From NCBI GenBank assembly GCA_024509875.1, contig JAMPIV010012445.1:124001-188000 (forward strand): a DNA stretch of 64,000 bases. Direction: 5' to 3'. A model generated the notes under the pieces. That model searched no databases. It had not been told where the DNA came from and saw nothing but the letters and a program-made list of their open reading frames with translations. This document shows, one piece after another, positions 11,025 to 21,866 of the stretch (position 1 is its first letter; every line of letters begins with the position of its first letter). Both the position numbers and the translations under genes were made by a program. This stretch comes from Oreohelix idahoensis (taxonomy: Eukaryota; Mollusca; Gastropoda; Stylommatophora; Oreohelicidae).

Positions 11025-13257
11025 TTATTACACAACAAATACACACATATTATACATCACAGTAAAGATAAACGAATGTAGAAATAGGAGATGAAAGATT
11101 TTTAGTGATATTCTACATATAGTATTCAGTTATGAGTCATAATATAGACCACTTTCAAGAAAAGACTCATTTTAGTGAATGAAAAATGTACTCACCAACC
11201 CATGCATAAACACTGAAATATTATCCAGAGAGCTACTGCATCTTTTAAAATATCACTAATCCATATATGAATATTACTTACAAGTGTCAGCTTCCTGTGA
11301 TATTTTGTTAATGTTTTACAGACCATCCAGCAAACCATATAAACAATATAGACATTTGGAAAGAAAAAGGACATTAGAGGCCGCGTGAAGCTTTTAAATT
11401 AAATCATACATTGTATTGTTATTATACAACAAAGACACACATATTATACATCTCAGTAAAGATAAATGAATGTAGAGTTAGTATATGAAATACTTTTAGT
11501 GATATTCTACATATAGTAATCAGTGATGAGTAATAATATAGACCACTTTCAAGAAAAAAATAATTTTAGTCTGTTAAAAATGTATTTACCAACCCATGCA
11601 ATAGACTGAAATATTATCCAGAGTGCTCTAGGATCTTTTAAAATATCACTAATCCATATATGAATATTATTTACAAGTGTCAGCTTCCTGTGATATTTTG
11701 TTAATGTTTTACAGACCATCCAGCGAACCATATAAACATTATAGACATTTGGAAAGAAAAAGGACATTATAGGCCGCGTGAAGCTTTTAAATTAAATCAT
11801 ATATTGTATTGTTTTTATACAACAAAGACCCACATATTATACATCACAGTAAAGATAAATGAATGTAGAATTAGAATATGAAGGATGTTAGTGATATTCT
11901 ACATATTTTATAGACTACTTTTTAATAAAAACTCATTTTAGTGAATGAAAAATGTACTTACCAACCCATGCATAAAAACTGAAACATTATCCAGAGTGCT
12001 TCAGTATCTTTTAGAATAACACTAATCCATATATGAATATTATTTACAAGTGTCAGCTTCCTGTGATATTTTGTTAATGTTTTACAGACCATCCAGCAGA
12101 CCGTACCATCATCATTAAAATATAAAAGAAGATATTCAAGGCCGCGTGAACTTTTAAATTAAATCATATATTGTGTTGATATTACACAACAAAAGACACA
12201 CAAATTATGTTTCACAGTAAAGATAAATATATTTAGAATTATAATATTGGGGCTTTTAAGTGCTATTCTTCATATTATATTCAATTATCAGTAATAATGT
12301 AAAAAAAATTTTTTTTTTTATTCATATTAGTGAATGAAAAATGTACCCACCAACACATGCATAAAGACTGAAATATTATCCAAAGTGCTCTATTGATTTT
12401 TTTAAATAACACTAATCCATATATGAATATTAATTACAAGTTTCAGCTTTCTGTGATATTTTGTTAATGCTTTACAGACCATCCAGCAGACCGTATCATC
12501 ATTATTCATATATTGTGTTGATATTACACAACAAAAGACACACAAATTATGTTTCACTTACTTACTTAGTCGTTCCCCTTCTACCGTGAGGTGTAGAGGT
12601 AAATTATGTTTCACAATAAGGATAAATATATTTAGAATTATAATATTGGGGCTTTTAAGTGCTATTCTTCATATTATATTCAATTATCAGTAATAATGTA
12701 AACAATTTTTATTTTTAATTCATTTTAGTGAATGAAAAATGTACCCACCAACCCATTCATAAAGACTGAAATATTATCCAAAGTGCTCCATGGATTTTTT
12801 TTTAATAACACTAATCCATATATGAATATTAATTACAAGTTTCAGCTTTCTGTGATGTTTTGTTAATGTTTTACAGACCATCCAGCAGACCGTACCATCA
12901 TCATTAAAATAAAAAAGAAGATATTCAAGGCCGCGTGAACTTTTAAATTAAATCATATATTGTGTTGATATTACACAACAAAAGACACACAAATTATGTT
13001 TCACAGTAAAGATAAATATATTTAGAATTATAATATTGGGGCTTTTAAGTGCTATTCTTCATATTATATTCAATTATCAGTAATAATGTAAACAATTTTT
13101 ATTTTTAATTCATTTTAGTGAATGAAAAATGTACCCACCAACCCATGCATAAAGACTGAAATATTATCCAAAGTGCTCCATGGTTTTTTTTAAATAACAC
13201 TAATCCATATATGAATATTAATTACAAGTGTCAGCTTTCTGTAATGTTTTGTTAATG
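11025..13257. repeat. Six-unit tandem array, period ~373-399 bp
   Basis: The landmark GTTAATG occurs at 11307, 11700, 12073, 12463, 12862 and 13251. Each is preceded by CCATATATGAATATTA and followed, except in the last unit, by TTTACAGACCATCCAGC. Spacings are 393, 373, 390, 399 and 389 bp. Units share blocks such as CACAGTAAAGATAAA and GGCCGCGTGAA. The 399-bp spacing includes a LINE-tail insertion at 12558-12600, and the neighbouring unit lost sequence. The last unit joins a piggyBac-like coding fragment. On the minus strand two units hold parallel ~60-70 codon open frames that look like by-products. Confidence 0.9.
12558..12600 (-). mobile_element. 43-bp LINE 3'-tail insertion with 14-bp TSD
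   Basis: The 43 bases are the 3' end of the LINE family at 18345 and 47722: TTACTTACTTAGTCGTTCCC, then the reverse complement of its last coding codons. They are flanked by the perfect 14-bp repeat AAATTATGTTTCAC at 12544-12557 and 12601-12614. Sister units of the tandem array (for example near 12202 and 12990) have a single uninterrupted copy of this target, so they act as an empty site. Confidence 0.9.
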
Positions 13258-13690
13258 TCATCAGTAAACAATGTCCTATAGCAGTCAAAAAGAGTTGATG
13301 CCTCACTAAGACCTAAGTCATCGTGTACTCCTGGTTTGCGACCATATTTGGGAAGAAATCTGAATGCGTTTTGGGTCTCTGTAATACTGATGTTTGGTAC
13401 TGAAATCCATTCATTACTAATTGCCCCTTGGTACTAATGCTTTTCCCCGTTTTTGTCGATGATTTGGTCAAAACTTTTTGTCGTTTTGTAGCACTAGGAC
13501 CTGGCTGTGACCACGCCCCCTCCTCATTAGAACTAGCTTCTTCGTTAAGTTCAAATTCGAAATCATCATTTTCACTTTAGAAATCATCATTCTCGATAAA
13601 CTCGTCAAAGATACACAGTTCCCTAGCTTTTTCTACAGATAAAAAAGACCTACGTTTTGATAAACATGATGTGGTTGGTTCGCTAGACAT
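13255..13690 (-). pseudogene. piggyBac-like transposase N-terminal fragment
   Basis: Reading from an ATG at 13688-13690, the minus strand encodes an acidic N-terminus rich in D, E and S. A stop interrupts it at about 13577 and the frame shifts near 13400. It then reads FRFLPKYGRKPGVHDDLGLS followed by EASTLFDCYRTLFTDDIN. The order PGV-x2-DL-x-L-S-E-x-S, then D-x5-LFT-D/E, fits the start of the PGBD/DDE_Tnp_1_7 domain of piggyBac-like transposases. The frame then enters the tandem array. The catalytic core is absent. The family call rests on motif spacing recalled from the family, not on a search. Confidence 0.6.
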
Positions 13691-13883
13691 TGTCTGTATA
13701 AACAACAATAATCGCCGATCGAAAGCTGACAGATTTACCGTTTTTTCACAGTGAAATTAGCTAGAACAAGCGTGTTTCCTAATCACAACTCAAAGATAGC
13801 GCTCTTCTGAATAAAAAAAATAGTAACTTCCGTTATGTTAAAATACCAAATTACTAAAATACGGAACACATTTCACGGAACAC

Positions 13884-13955
13884 AAAAACGACGTTGGCAT
13901 CGTCGTTTTGGCTTCTAGGGGTTTTGCGGATGTACGTTGGTAGCGTCGTTTCGGC
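13884..13955. repeat. Small palindrome plus related direct repeat
   Basis: AAAACGACG (13885-13893) and CGTCGTTTT (13901-13909) form a 9-bp inverted repeat around a 7-bp spacer. A similar segment, ACGTTGGTAGCGTCGTTTCGG, follows at about 13933. It sits just upstream of the piggyBac-like start and could be a remnant of terminal sequences, but nothing proves it. Confidence 0.5.
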
Positions 13956-13958
13956 ACG

Positions 13959-14064
<106 letters not shown>

Positions 14065-14285
14065 AAGCACCGATAGCGTAAACAGGCAGGATTTAAGAAT
14101 AGGAATGTCGTTTCTACCTTAAATACAAACCTCCATCCACTATTTCAAGCTATTAAAATTAGTTATCATATTAATTTTATGTTATTATATAAATATGGGA
14201 GTTTGAACACAAATTAAACAAAATTATTATCTTGCCCATATGGCCCGATTCCACTACGCGCCTATAACAGTAGAAGATTGGGTTT

Positions 14286-14399
14286 CACTGCACGGGAACG
14301 ACCAAGAAGCAGATGGATAGACACCCTCAAAGACACCCTACAACAACACTGGCTCACAAAAGCTAATGCGACATACTTAGCTCAAAAACGTAAAAATTA
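14286..14399 (+). pseudogene. LINE C-terminal scrap
   Basis: The frame reads ARERPRSRWIDTLKDTL and then QQHWLTKANATYLAQ before a stop at 14397-14399. This is a C-terminal tail of an RT-LINE (GRPR-x-RWID motif). It resembles the minus-strand fragment at 31750-32110 and so probably belongs to the same family. Everything upstream is missing. Confidence 0.65.
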
Positions 14400-14743
14400 G
14401 CTCCACACTTCTCTTCACGTTACAGTGGACAGAGCAAGTAAGTGAAGTAACGTGAAGTAATATGATTATCTTAGCCGTCATTCCTCACTGGTTTAAATCC
14501 TACATAATACTGCACATCTTATTTGTTAGCTTTTGACAAGTACCATGATCAGTCAATGATAATCAACTTGTATGTTATTGCCTTGTTCTCATAGAGACCT
14601 GTACGTACTGTATGGGATATCGCTGTGCGAATGCTGCTAATATCTAAAAACAAACTTGACAACTTAAATCACTTGTATTAGATAATGGAAGTAGTCTATG
14701 TTCGTTGTTTTGAACTACATGTGAAAGGTAAAAATGTTATGCT
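14400..14743. other. No gene seen
   Basis: Short AT-rich spacer between two LINE pieces, with nothing recognisable. Confidence 0.5.
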
Positions 14744-14752
14744 ACTACCAAA

Positions 14753-17700
14753 GTCTGCCATCACCGGTGTCAATACCTTGTCGAGGTATGGCGGCTTGCG
14801 TACCCTGATTAACCCCAGAGCTATGCCAGTGGGAGTTTTACTCCTGGAAGGTTCTACCAAGCTGGACAGGTTTGCGCGGACAGGGGTCAGACGAAAGCAG
14901 ACACCCTGGTCCTCCAGGTTGGGGGTTTTAGCATAGAGCTGACACCCCTGTCTATGTAAAAAAAAAATTGAAGTTACGGAAACAACGACGAATAAACAAA
15001 CTTTGCTGCGGGACGGACATCCGGAGTCTGAGGCTCATATGACTGTCAGTGGTGAAAGCCGAAAGGAAGCCACTGACATGAGAACGGATGTCCTGACCGC
15101 AAAACATGATACAAGAATAGGATTTTGGAATGTCAGGACAATGAATGAGACGGGTAAACTAAAACAGATCACGGCAGAAATGAGAAACTATAGGTTACAC
15201 ATTCTAGGGATAAGCGAGAGCAGATGGACAGGGGCAGGAAAAGTTAAAACAGCAACAGGATAAACAGTACTTTACTCTGGAAGAGAGGATGGACAGCACA
15301 ATGAAGGTGTAGCCATTATTCTACAGAAAGGAATAGAAAGGACATTACTGGAATGGAAACCCATCAACAACAGATTGATAAGATTAAGATTGAGAGGTAG
15401 ATTCACCAGTACTACAATAATACAATGCTACGCACGAAGGAATGACAGCGATGAAGAGGTCAGGGATGAATTCTATCAACAACTGCAGAAAGAAATGGAA
15501 GACACACCTAGATATGATTTTATTATAGTAATGGGAGACCTCAATGCGAAAGTTGGTACACACAATACATATAATGAAAGAGTAATGGGGAAATGCGGCA
15601 GCGGAACAGCAAACGAAAATGGGGATAAATTAATAAGTTTCTGTAGTATTAACAACCTGGTCATTGGAGGAACACTTTTTCCACATAAATAAATTCACAA
15701 ATTAACATGGGAATCACCAAATGGTCGGGACAGAAACCAGATAGACCACATCATGATTAACGGTAGATGGAGACATGCATTACAAGATGTGAAGGTAAGA
15801 AGAGGTGCAGATGTGGGAAGTGATCACCATTTAGTAGTAGCAAAACTGAAAGTGAAACTAAGAAGGGCTGACCAACTGTAACTACACAGAAAAGGTTTGA
15901 CATCAGCAAATTGAAGGACCCCCTTACCAGAAAAGCTTTTGCGGCTGACATAAAGAAACGATATCAATTTGCCAAAAGTCAGGAAAAGACATTGACTGAT
16001 GATATAGACCAGAAATTCAACACCATTTCAACAATATATAAGGAAAGCAGCAAATCATGTTTGGGATTCCAGGAAAGGAAGAAGCAAGACTGGATAACAC
16101 CAGAAACATTAAACACCATAACACTAAGAAAGGAAAAGGAAAAGAAAGAAAACAGAAGCGAAGTCCCCCAGGTTAAAGCAACTATATAGCGAACAGTACA
16201 GTCAGCTGGACAAGGAAGTTAAACGCCAAACCCGAGCCAACAAAAGGAATTTCCTAGACGATCTTGCAAGACAGGCAGAAGAGGCAGCACTGAGAAATGA
16301 ACAAAGCACAGTATACAAAATAACTAAATTCATCAGCGGAAAACGAGGTGCAAACAATATTACATTAGTAAGAGATAATCAAGGAAATCTCATCACGACA
16401 GGAGAGGGACAGGAAACAAGATGGGCAGAGCACTTCAGAAAAACTCTGAACAAGGAACCACAAGAGACACAATTGAATGTTCCTGAGGCTGAAAACGATC
16501 TAGATGTAAATACAGACATTCCACGAAAAGAAGAAATCATCACAGCAATCAAAGGGTTAAAGAACGGAAAAGCTCATGGCCATGATAAATTAAATGCAGA
16601 GCTATTTAAGACAGACCCTGAGCTAGCAGCAGAACTATTAGAACCACTATTTGCACAAGTCTGGACAACGGGGACTACACCATCAGAGTGGAACAAAGGA
16701 ATAATTGTCAAATTGCCCAAGAAGGGAGATCTTGCAGACTGCAATAATTGGAGAGGACTCACTCTTCTCTCAATTCTCAGCAAAATACTAGACAGGATAA
16801 TTATACAGAGAATTTCAAAAGCAGTAGACCACAAACTGAGGAAAGAACAAGCAGGATTTAGAAAGAACAGAAGATGTGTAGATCATATATTCACTCTCAG
16901 GAACATTAATAGAGCAGTGCTCAGAATGGCAAAGACAGCTGTACATTAATTTCGTTGATTTTGAAAAGGCTTTTGACAGCATACATAGGGACAGTTTATG
17001 GAAAATACTGAGGGCTTATGGAATTCCAAGCTGCATAGTGTCTATCATAAAAAGCCTCTATGCCAACTTTACGTGCAGTGTTGGGCAGAGCAACCTAACC
17101 TTTGAGGTGAAGACAGGAGTACTACAGGGATGCCCCTTATCAACCACTCTATTTTTAATAGTCATAGATTGGGTGATGCACCAGACAACGGAGGGCAGTC
17201 CAAGAGGAATAAGATGGACTACATTTTCTACATTGGAAGATCTGGAATATGCAGGTGACATTGCACTACTAGCACATTCACATCAACACATCCAGGAAAA
17301 AACGGATAGACTTAATAAGTTTAGCCAGCAGGTGGGCTATAACATCAATTTAAAGAAGCCAGAGGTCATGACGCTCAATGTGAGCAAGTCTGAGCCCATA
17401 TCAGTAAGTAATCAGCAACTGGTACAGACAGACATCTTCACATACCTAGGATGCATAGTAACACCAGACGGCGGGACAGGCAAAGACACCAACATCAGAA
17501 TGAATAAGGCAAGAACAGCCTTTTTTAGCCTAAACAACATCTGGAAGTCCTCTCAATACAGCACAAGCACAAAATTAAGATTATATCAGAGCTGTGTGCT
17601 TTCTGTGCTTCTCTATGGCGCGGAGAGCTGGAGAGTTACAGAGAAGGAAATGTCGAAAATGTACTCTTTTCACACAACATGCCTAAGAAAAATTATCCGA

Positions 17701-18071
17701 ATCTTTTGGCCGAATACCATCACCAACCAAGATCTGCTTACTCGGAGCAAGCAAGAGGACATGCACGCCATCATAGCTGGCAGACGCTGGAGTTGGGTTG
17801 GCCATGTCCTCAGAAGAGACCCCGATGCCATCACAAGAACAGCTATGCTTTGGACCCCTGAAGGAAAACGAAAGAGAGGCCGACCAAAAACAACCTGGCG
17901 GAGGACTGTGGAGGCTGAGATGCAAAGAATGAACCAAAGTTGGGGCACTGTACGAAGGATGGCCGCCGACCGAGCAAAGTGGAATCAATTTGTTGTTTCC
18001 CTACAAGATGCCACTAGGCGTGATGGCCACTGACTGCTTTGACGGTCGGCGGCTAAGGATCAAAGAAGAAG
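14753..18071 (+). mobile_element. Full-length decayed RTE-like LINE with 9-bp TSD
   Basis: The element spans 3.32 kb, from a GC-richer leader to a terminal (GAA)n after CTAAGGATCAAAGAAGAAG. The perfect repeat ACTACCAAA at 14744-14752 and 18072-18080 marks the insertion. It encodes the endonuclease start RIGFWNVRTMNETGKL and ILGISESRWTGAG, a pattern close to RTE/BovB-type LINEs, then an RT. The ORF is broken many times. Its 3' end is the source family for the truncated copy at 4072-4508 and the internal scrap at 55519. Confidence 0.85.
15108..18033 (+). pseudogene. RTE-like endonuclease-RT ORF, broken
   Basis: The endonuclease lies at about 15108-15870 (VMGDLNAKVG, then NQIDHIMING and GSDHHLVVAKL). 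In-frame stops occur at 15261-15263 and at about 15690. Frameshifts fall near 15880 and near 16160 (a C-run), and near 16930 inside the RT. RT motifs are NGKAHGHDKLNAELFK, CNNWRGLTLLS, FVDFEKAFDS and TGVLQGCPLSTTLF. The catalytic F-A-D-D reads YAGD at about 17249-17260, so the first catalytic Asp is Gly. The last part, 17038-18033, is an open 331-codon stretch ending in the GRRWSWVGHVLRRDP tail. Confidence 0.88.
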
Positions 18072-18080
18072 ACTACCAAA

Positions 18081-18344
18081 ATGGAAAACTCACTAATACA
18101 GGTAATTAAAATCATTAATCTGCGAGCACGTTTTCTTTTCATTTAGCTGAATTGGCTTTCTTTTTATTATCTGTGAGATACGAATAGAATCTACCTGGAA
18201 AAACTCTATGGAAATACAAATAGCCTCAAGCTGACCACTGCTTTCTTGGAAAATATTCAAGTAGACGTTTGAGAGTGTACGAGGAAAAAGAAGAATCTAC
18301 CTGCATTCTACACACCTACCTTTCTGTCTACCAACTTACTTACG
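18081..18344. other. Spacer
   Basis: No feature is seen between the RTE-like element and the TAAG-tailed LINE. Confidence 0.5.
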
Positions 18345-19330
18345 TACTTACTTAGTCGTTCCCCTTCTACCGTGAGGTATAGAGGTTTGGAAGAGAGAGC
18401 GCCAGACTATCCTATCGGCTGTCTTCCTCCTTGCCTGGTTCCATTCTAGTTATCGGTCCTTCAAAGATTGTCTAATGTTGTCCTCCCAGCGGACTCTCGG
18501 TCGTCCTGGGGGCCTGGATCCCTGGCTTTTTGTTTCCCATGCTTGTCGTGGTAGCCGATCTTTTCCCATTCTGCAGACATGGCTAAACCATCTTAGTTGG
18601 GACTGTTCTACTTGGGTCTGCAGGTGGTGGGATTTAAGGCCTTGGCGTATCGTCTGGTTGCGTACCATGTCTCTTCTTGTTACTTCAACCACCTTTCTCA
18701 GATACCTCATTTCTGAGGTTTGGCTCTGGCTTTTGTGGGTTGTATTCATTGCCCATGACTCGCATCCATATGTAAAGACTGGGACATAGGTGGAGCGGTA
18801 TACAGCCATCTTCGTTTTCTTACCAACCTCTCTCTTGCTGAGGAATCCTCGATTTATGGCCTGAAAAAGTCTCCCAGCTGCTGCTTTTCGAGTGGCCAAC
18901 TCTTCTTTGATGCCTCCCTTTCGGTCTATAATAGCTCCGAGATATTAAAAGTGGTCGACCTGCTCCAGGACCTGTTCTCCCAGCTTAATCTGATGTCTTC
19001 TTTCTTCTCGTGATATCACCATGGATTTTGTTTTAGAGCTGCTTATGACCATCCCTCTCTTCTCCAGCTGATTTAGCAATCAGGGCAACATCAACAGCAA
19101 ATGTCAGCTCTGAAAAACATACCTGTCTCATCTTCCAATACCCCACTGAATACTTTCTTGTTCTCTCCTTACATGCCTTGATAACATCGTCCATGAGGAG
19201 TATGAAAAGATAAGGTGACAGGATATCACCTTGTCTTACACCAGTGGTGGTCCTGAACTCTTCTGACTTATGGTTTGCTGTCCTCACATAATTTCTGCAA
19301 GACTTGTAGAAGCTCTATATAGCATGAATC
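18345..19330 (-). mobile_element. TAAG-tailed LINE, RT to 3' end, decayed
   Basis: On the minus strand the segment runs from an RT fragment (GVRQGDILSPYLFILLMDDV, then LTFAVDVALIAKS, about 19287-19040) to a C-terminus (18899-18450: SQLRWFSHVCRMGKDRLPRQ and GRPRVRWEDNIRQSLKDR). It ends at TTACTTACGTACTTACTTAG near 18345. The catalytic F-A-D-D is FAVD, so the first Asp is Val. Parts of the RT between the two blocks are frameshifted or missing. Copies of the same 3' end occur at 12558, 38996, 42947, 43561 and 47722. Confidence 0.85.
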
Positions 19331-20589
19331 AGAGGTGCTGGAATGTTCTTCCTTGCTGTCAACTCCTAATTATGGTGTGGATTTAATACTGACGCTAATT
19401 TAATATTTGGCTCGCTCCTCCAGGAGACGACCACAACATATAATGGGTGACACAGAAGAAATAACACTTTTCTACAAGGCTTCCCTGTTTAATCAAACAC
19501 TGCACACAAAATAGCCACACATTGCTGAACACAGTATGGAATACATATAACACTGCCGAGAAACTTCTTGAATTAATATATCAAATTAACCTCACACATT
19601 ACAGTATAACAGTACTATACAACCTCTGTACTGAAAAATCGCTCACTATGGCGAACCAGAGCTACGACCATGGAAAACTCAATCTACTGGCAAATTATAC
19701 CCGATGGCCTGACAATAATATCACTGAACACTAAACCACTCCAGAATTATAATTATGTCCGACAGAATTCACCTTTATAGCAAACTCTAGGCCGTAATCC
19801 ATACTCAATGAAAAGGGAACCAAAAATGTCCGTCACTCTCGGACAAAGGCCCAGCGTCAACTGCCTCTTTCCGCGCCTTTCTTTTTCCGCCTTCCGGTAT
19901 CACCCGACTAACCAGTTTTTTACAAGTTATCAGGGTTGCCCAAATCTCGCAGATAACGATGTCACCAGCCTAGATATTTCTGCCATCAGAAAATACGCCG
20001 TGACATTTCCCCCCCCCCCCCCCCCCCCCCTTTTAAGAAAGAAAACGTAGTTTTCTTCCATTGCAGGAGTCCTCGCCCGACCCCGTACGGAGTTTGGACG
20101 ACTCTATGCCATGACAGCACCTCCTCATCTGCCTAGAGAGTGCCATAGTTCTCCACCACCATTGTTGTTCATGCCTTCTCAACCTATCCACCAAACACCA
20201 TATGAGCATGAAATAAACCACCCCAGGTACTGGTAGTCGTGAAAAATAACAACGACTGTCCACACCTGGTCTATCAAACATAATATATATTACTTTTTAC
20301 AGATATTCTTATCTAGGCCTTAACAACAGTAACCAATCTGATAGTATAACCAATCATTTGTACAATGGTTTAAATATACATTCACTACAACCTTTTCGCA
20401 AGTTGCCTTTATGGCACCATGACACATAAATTACAAAGCAAGACATAGCATAGTACCAACATGATCTTTAAAGATAACAAAACCCTCATTTTCATATCAG
20501 AATAGTACTGGGAGCGTGGGTCAGACTCTAAATTTCGGTTCGCGTCAACCGAAACACCTTACTGAACACGAACCCGAAACCTAACCCTA
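19331..20589. other. Spacer with a poly-C run
   Basis: No gene is recognised. A homopolymer C tract lies at about 20009-20030. The segment from 20040 to 20590 is downstream of the RRM-like frame and could include retroelement 3' sequence, but no LTR ends were found. Confidence 0.45.
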
Positions 20590-20991
20590 CTATTGCTGGA
20601 CTATCAGCAGGTGGTTGTGAAGCAACGACATATGCTTCCACCTTACTGCATCACGCGCACCCCACCTATTTACAAAAGTCACTCGTGCAACTTTGGTATT
20701 ATCCGGCAAAGACAATACCTCCACGAACTTTACTGGCGCAACTTCATCAAACACCCGTCTGAGTGTGCGCCAACTAGCACCCAGGGGAACGTTGTGCACC
20801 CACACCGTGCGATAGATCGCTATCGGACTCTCGGGTAAGTAGCCACTGTTCTTATTCATGTGCCTTTGCCGCGAACCACGTCTGCGATGAACTTTCTTGT
20901 CAGGTGGCGATACATCGCCCCTCTGATCATCCGTCTCGGGACTTTGGTGTTGCATAGCCTCTGCTCCCAACACACCCACGGCACTATGCAC
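20590..20991 (-). CDS. RRM-like domain downstream of retroelement protease
   Basis: The 133-codon frame starts within the protease tail. A basic linker (KKVHRRRGSRQRH) is followed by an RRM-like fold. The RNP2-like strand is TVWVHNVPLGAS and the RNP1-like strand is KVARVTFVNRWGARDAV, with the intervening helix and loops of normal length. It ends at a stop directly after LLIVQQ. RRMs bind single-stranded RNA. In gypsy elements this position normally holds RT or integrase, so an RRM here is unexpected. It may be part of the retroelement polyprotein, or a captured host exon. I treat the frame as possibly non-functional because the upstream protease is frameshifted. Confidence 0.6.
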   Translation of the reverse strand: MHSAVGVLGAEAMQHQSPETDDQRGDVSPPDKKVHRRRGSRQRHMNKNSGYLPESPIAIYRTVWVHNVPLGASWRTLRRVFDEVAPVKFVEVLSLPDNTKVARVTFVNRWGARDAVRWKHMSLLHNHLLIVQQ

Positions 20992-21866
20992 TCCCCGTAC
21001 ATTGTCGAGGATTAAATCTGCAATCGATCCACGAGGACGAACGCGTTCACTCTACCCGAGAGGAACGGAGTGTCCACATTAATACTCGCCTGGGGGTATG
21101 ACTCAACTTTGCCCCCAAACGTGGTGCACTTTATAGTTTTGCCTGTAAGGCAGGAGTTGTCGATACACGACCGACGCACCCAAATTGTTGTGCATTCAGT
21201 GTCCCTCAACACCCGGACTGGTTTATTCTCCACCTTGCCTTTGTGGAGAATCACCTTGCCAGTCTCGTGGACTGACGATAGACATGGTGCCGCATGCCCG
21301 CATTGAAGCACTAACCTCTCGTTTGCATGGAACAGAGGGCGACACCCCGCACAGTCCTCGCTGTTGACTGAGTCCAACACCAACGTGGAATTCGCGTGTT
21401 CGATCGGGGTAGTGCACGTATTAGCATAATGACTCCTGCCACCACAATTGGTACACACGCGCTCCCTTTTCGACTCATCACGTGGATTCTTACTGGGGCT
21501 TTCAGATGGTGACGATCGCGCATAGGAGTCGGAAGATCGACTCTCTGAGGAACCACTCCTCTGCTTAAGATGTTTTGATTTGTACCAAAACCGATCTTCG
21601 TCACGCGACTCTTCGAAGCGTACCTGCTTATGCGTTTGGCTCTCTCCTGCGTCGTTATCACTCTTCCCTTGTCGGTTGTTCCAATTCGGCCTACCATTCC
21701 GATGGGATCGGAAGTTCCCATACTTTCCTCTACGTGGCTGATAGGGACTGGAGGACCTCCCGTCATGCCGCTTTTGGCACCTATCTGCATCGCCTAACTG
21801 ATTTTGCCACTGATTAGTAATGATAATATCCCATGCATTCTCACACTTCAGTCTGTCCGAAAACAC
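20590..21866 (-). pseudogene. Ty3/gypsy gag C-terminus, protease and RRM-like segment
   Basis: Read from 21866 leftwards, the first frame (to 21012) is a basic, Ser/Arg-rich gag tail. It includes the CCHC zinc knuckle CTNCGGRSHYANTC (spacing C-2-C-4-H-4-C, about 21425-21465). A retropepsin-like region follows, in which the active-site D-T-G reads VLRDTECTT (about 21180-21215), so the catalytic Gly is Glu. Near 21020 the reading shifts by one base. The protease end then continues as ADLILDNVRGV in the frame that runs to 20590 and encodes an RRM-like domain. The beginning of gag is missing. Strand matches the pol pieces at 22.8-26.8 kb, but the order is wrong for one intact element, so this is probably a separate or rearranged copy. 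Confidence 0.78.

Noticed and set aside
14685..14936. 83-codon frame at the RTE-like 5' end
   Set aside because: It overlaps the LINE leader (from 14753) and begins outside the element. No ORF1-like domain was recognised.
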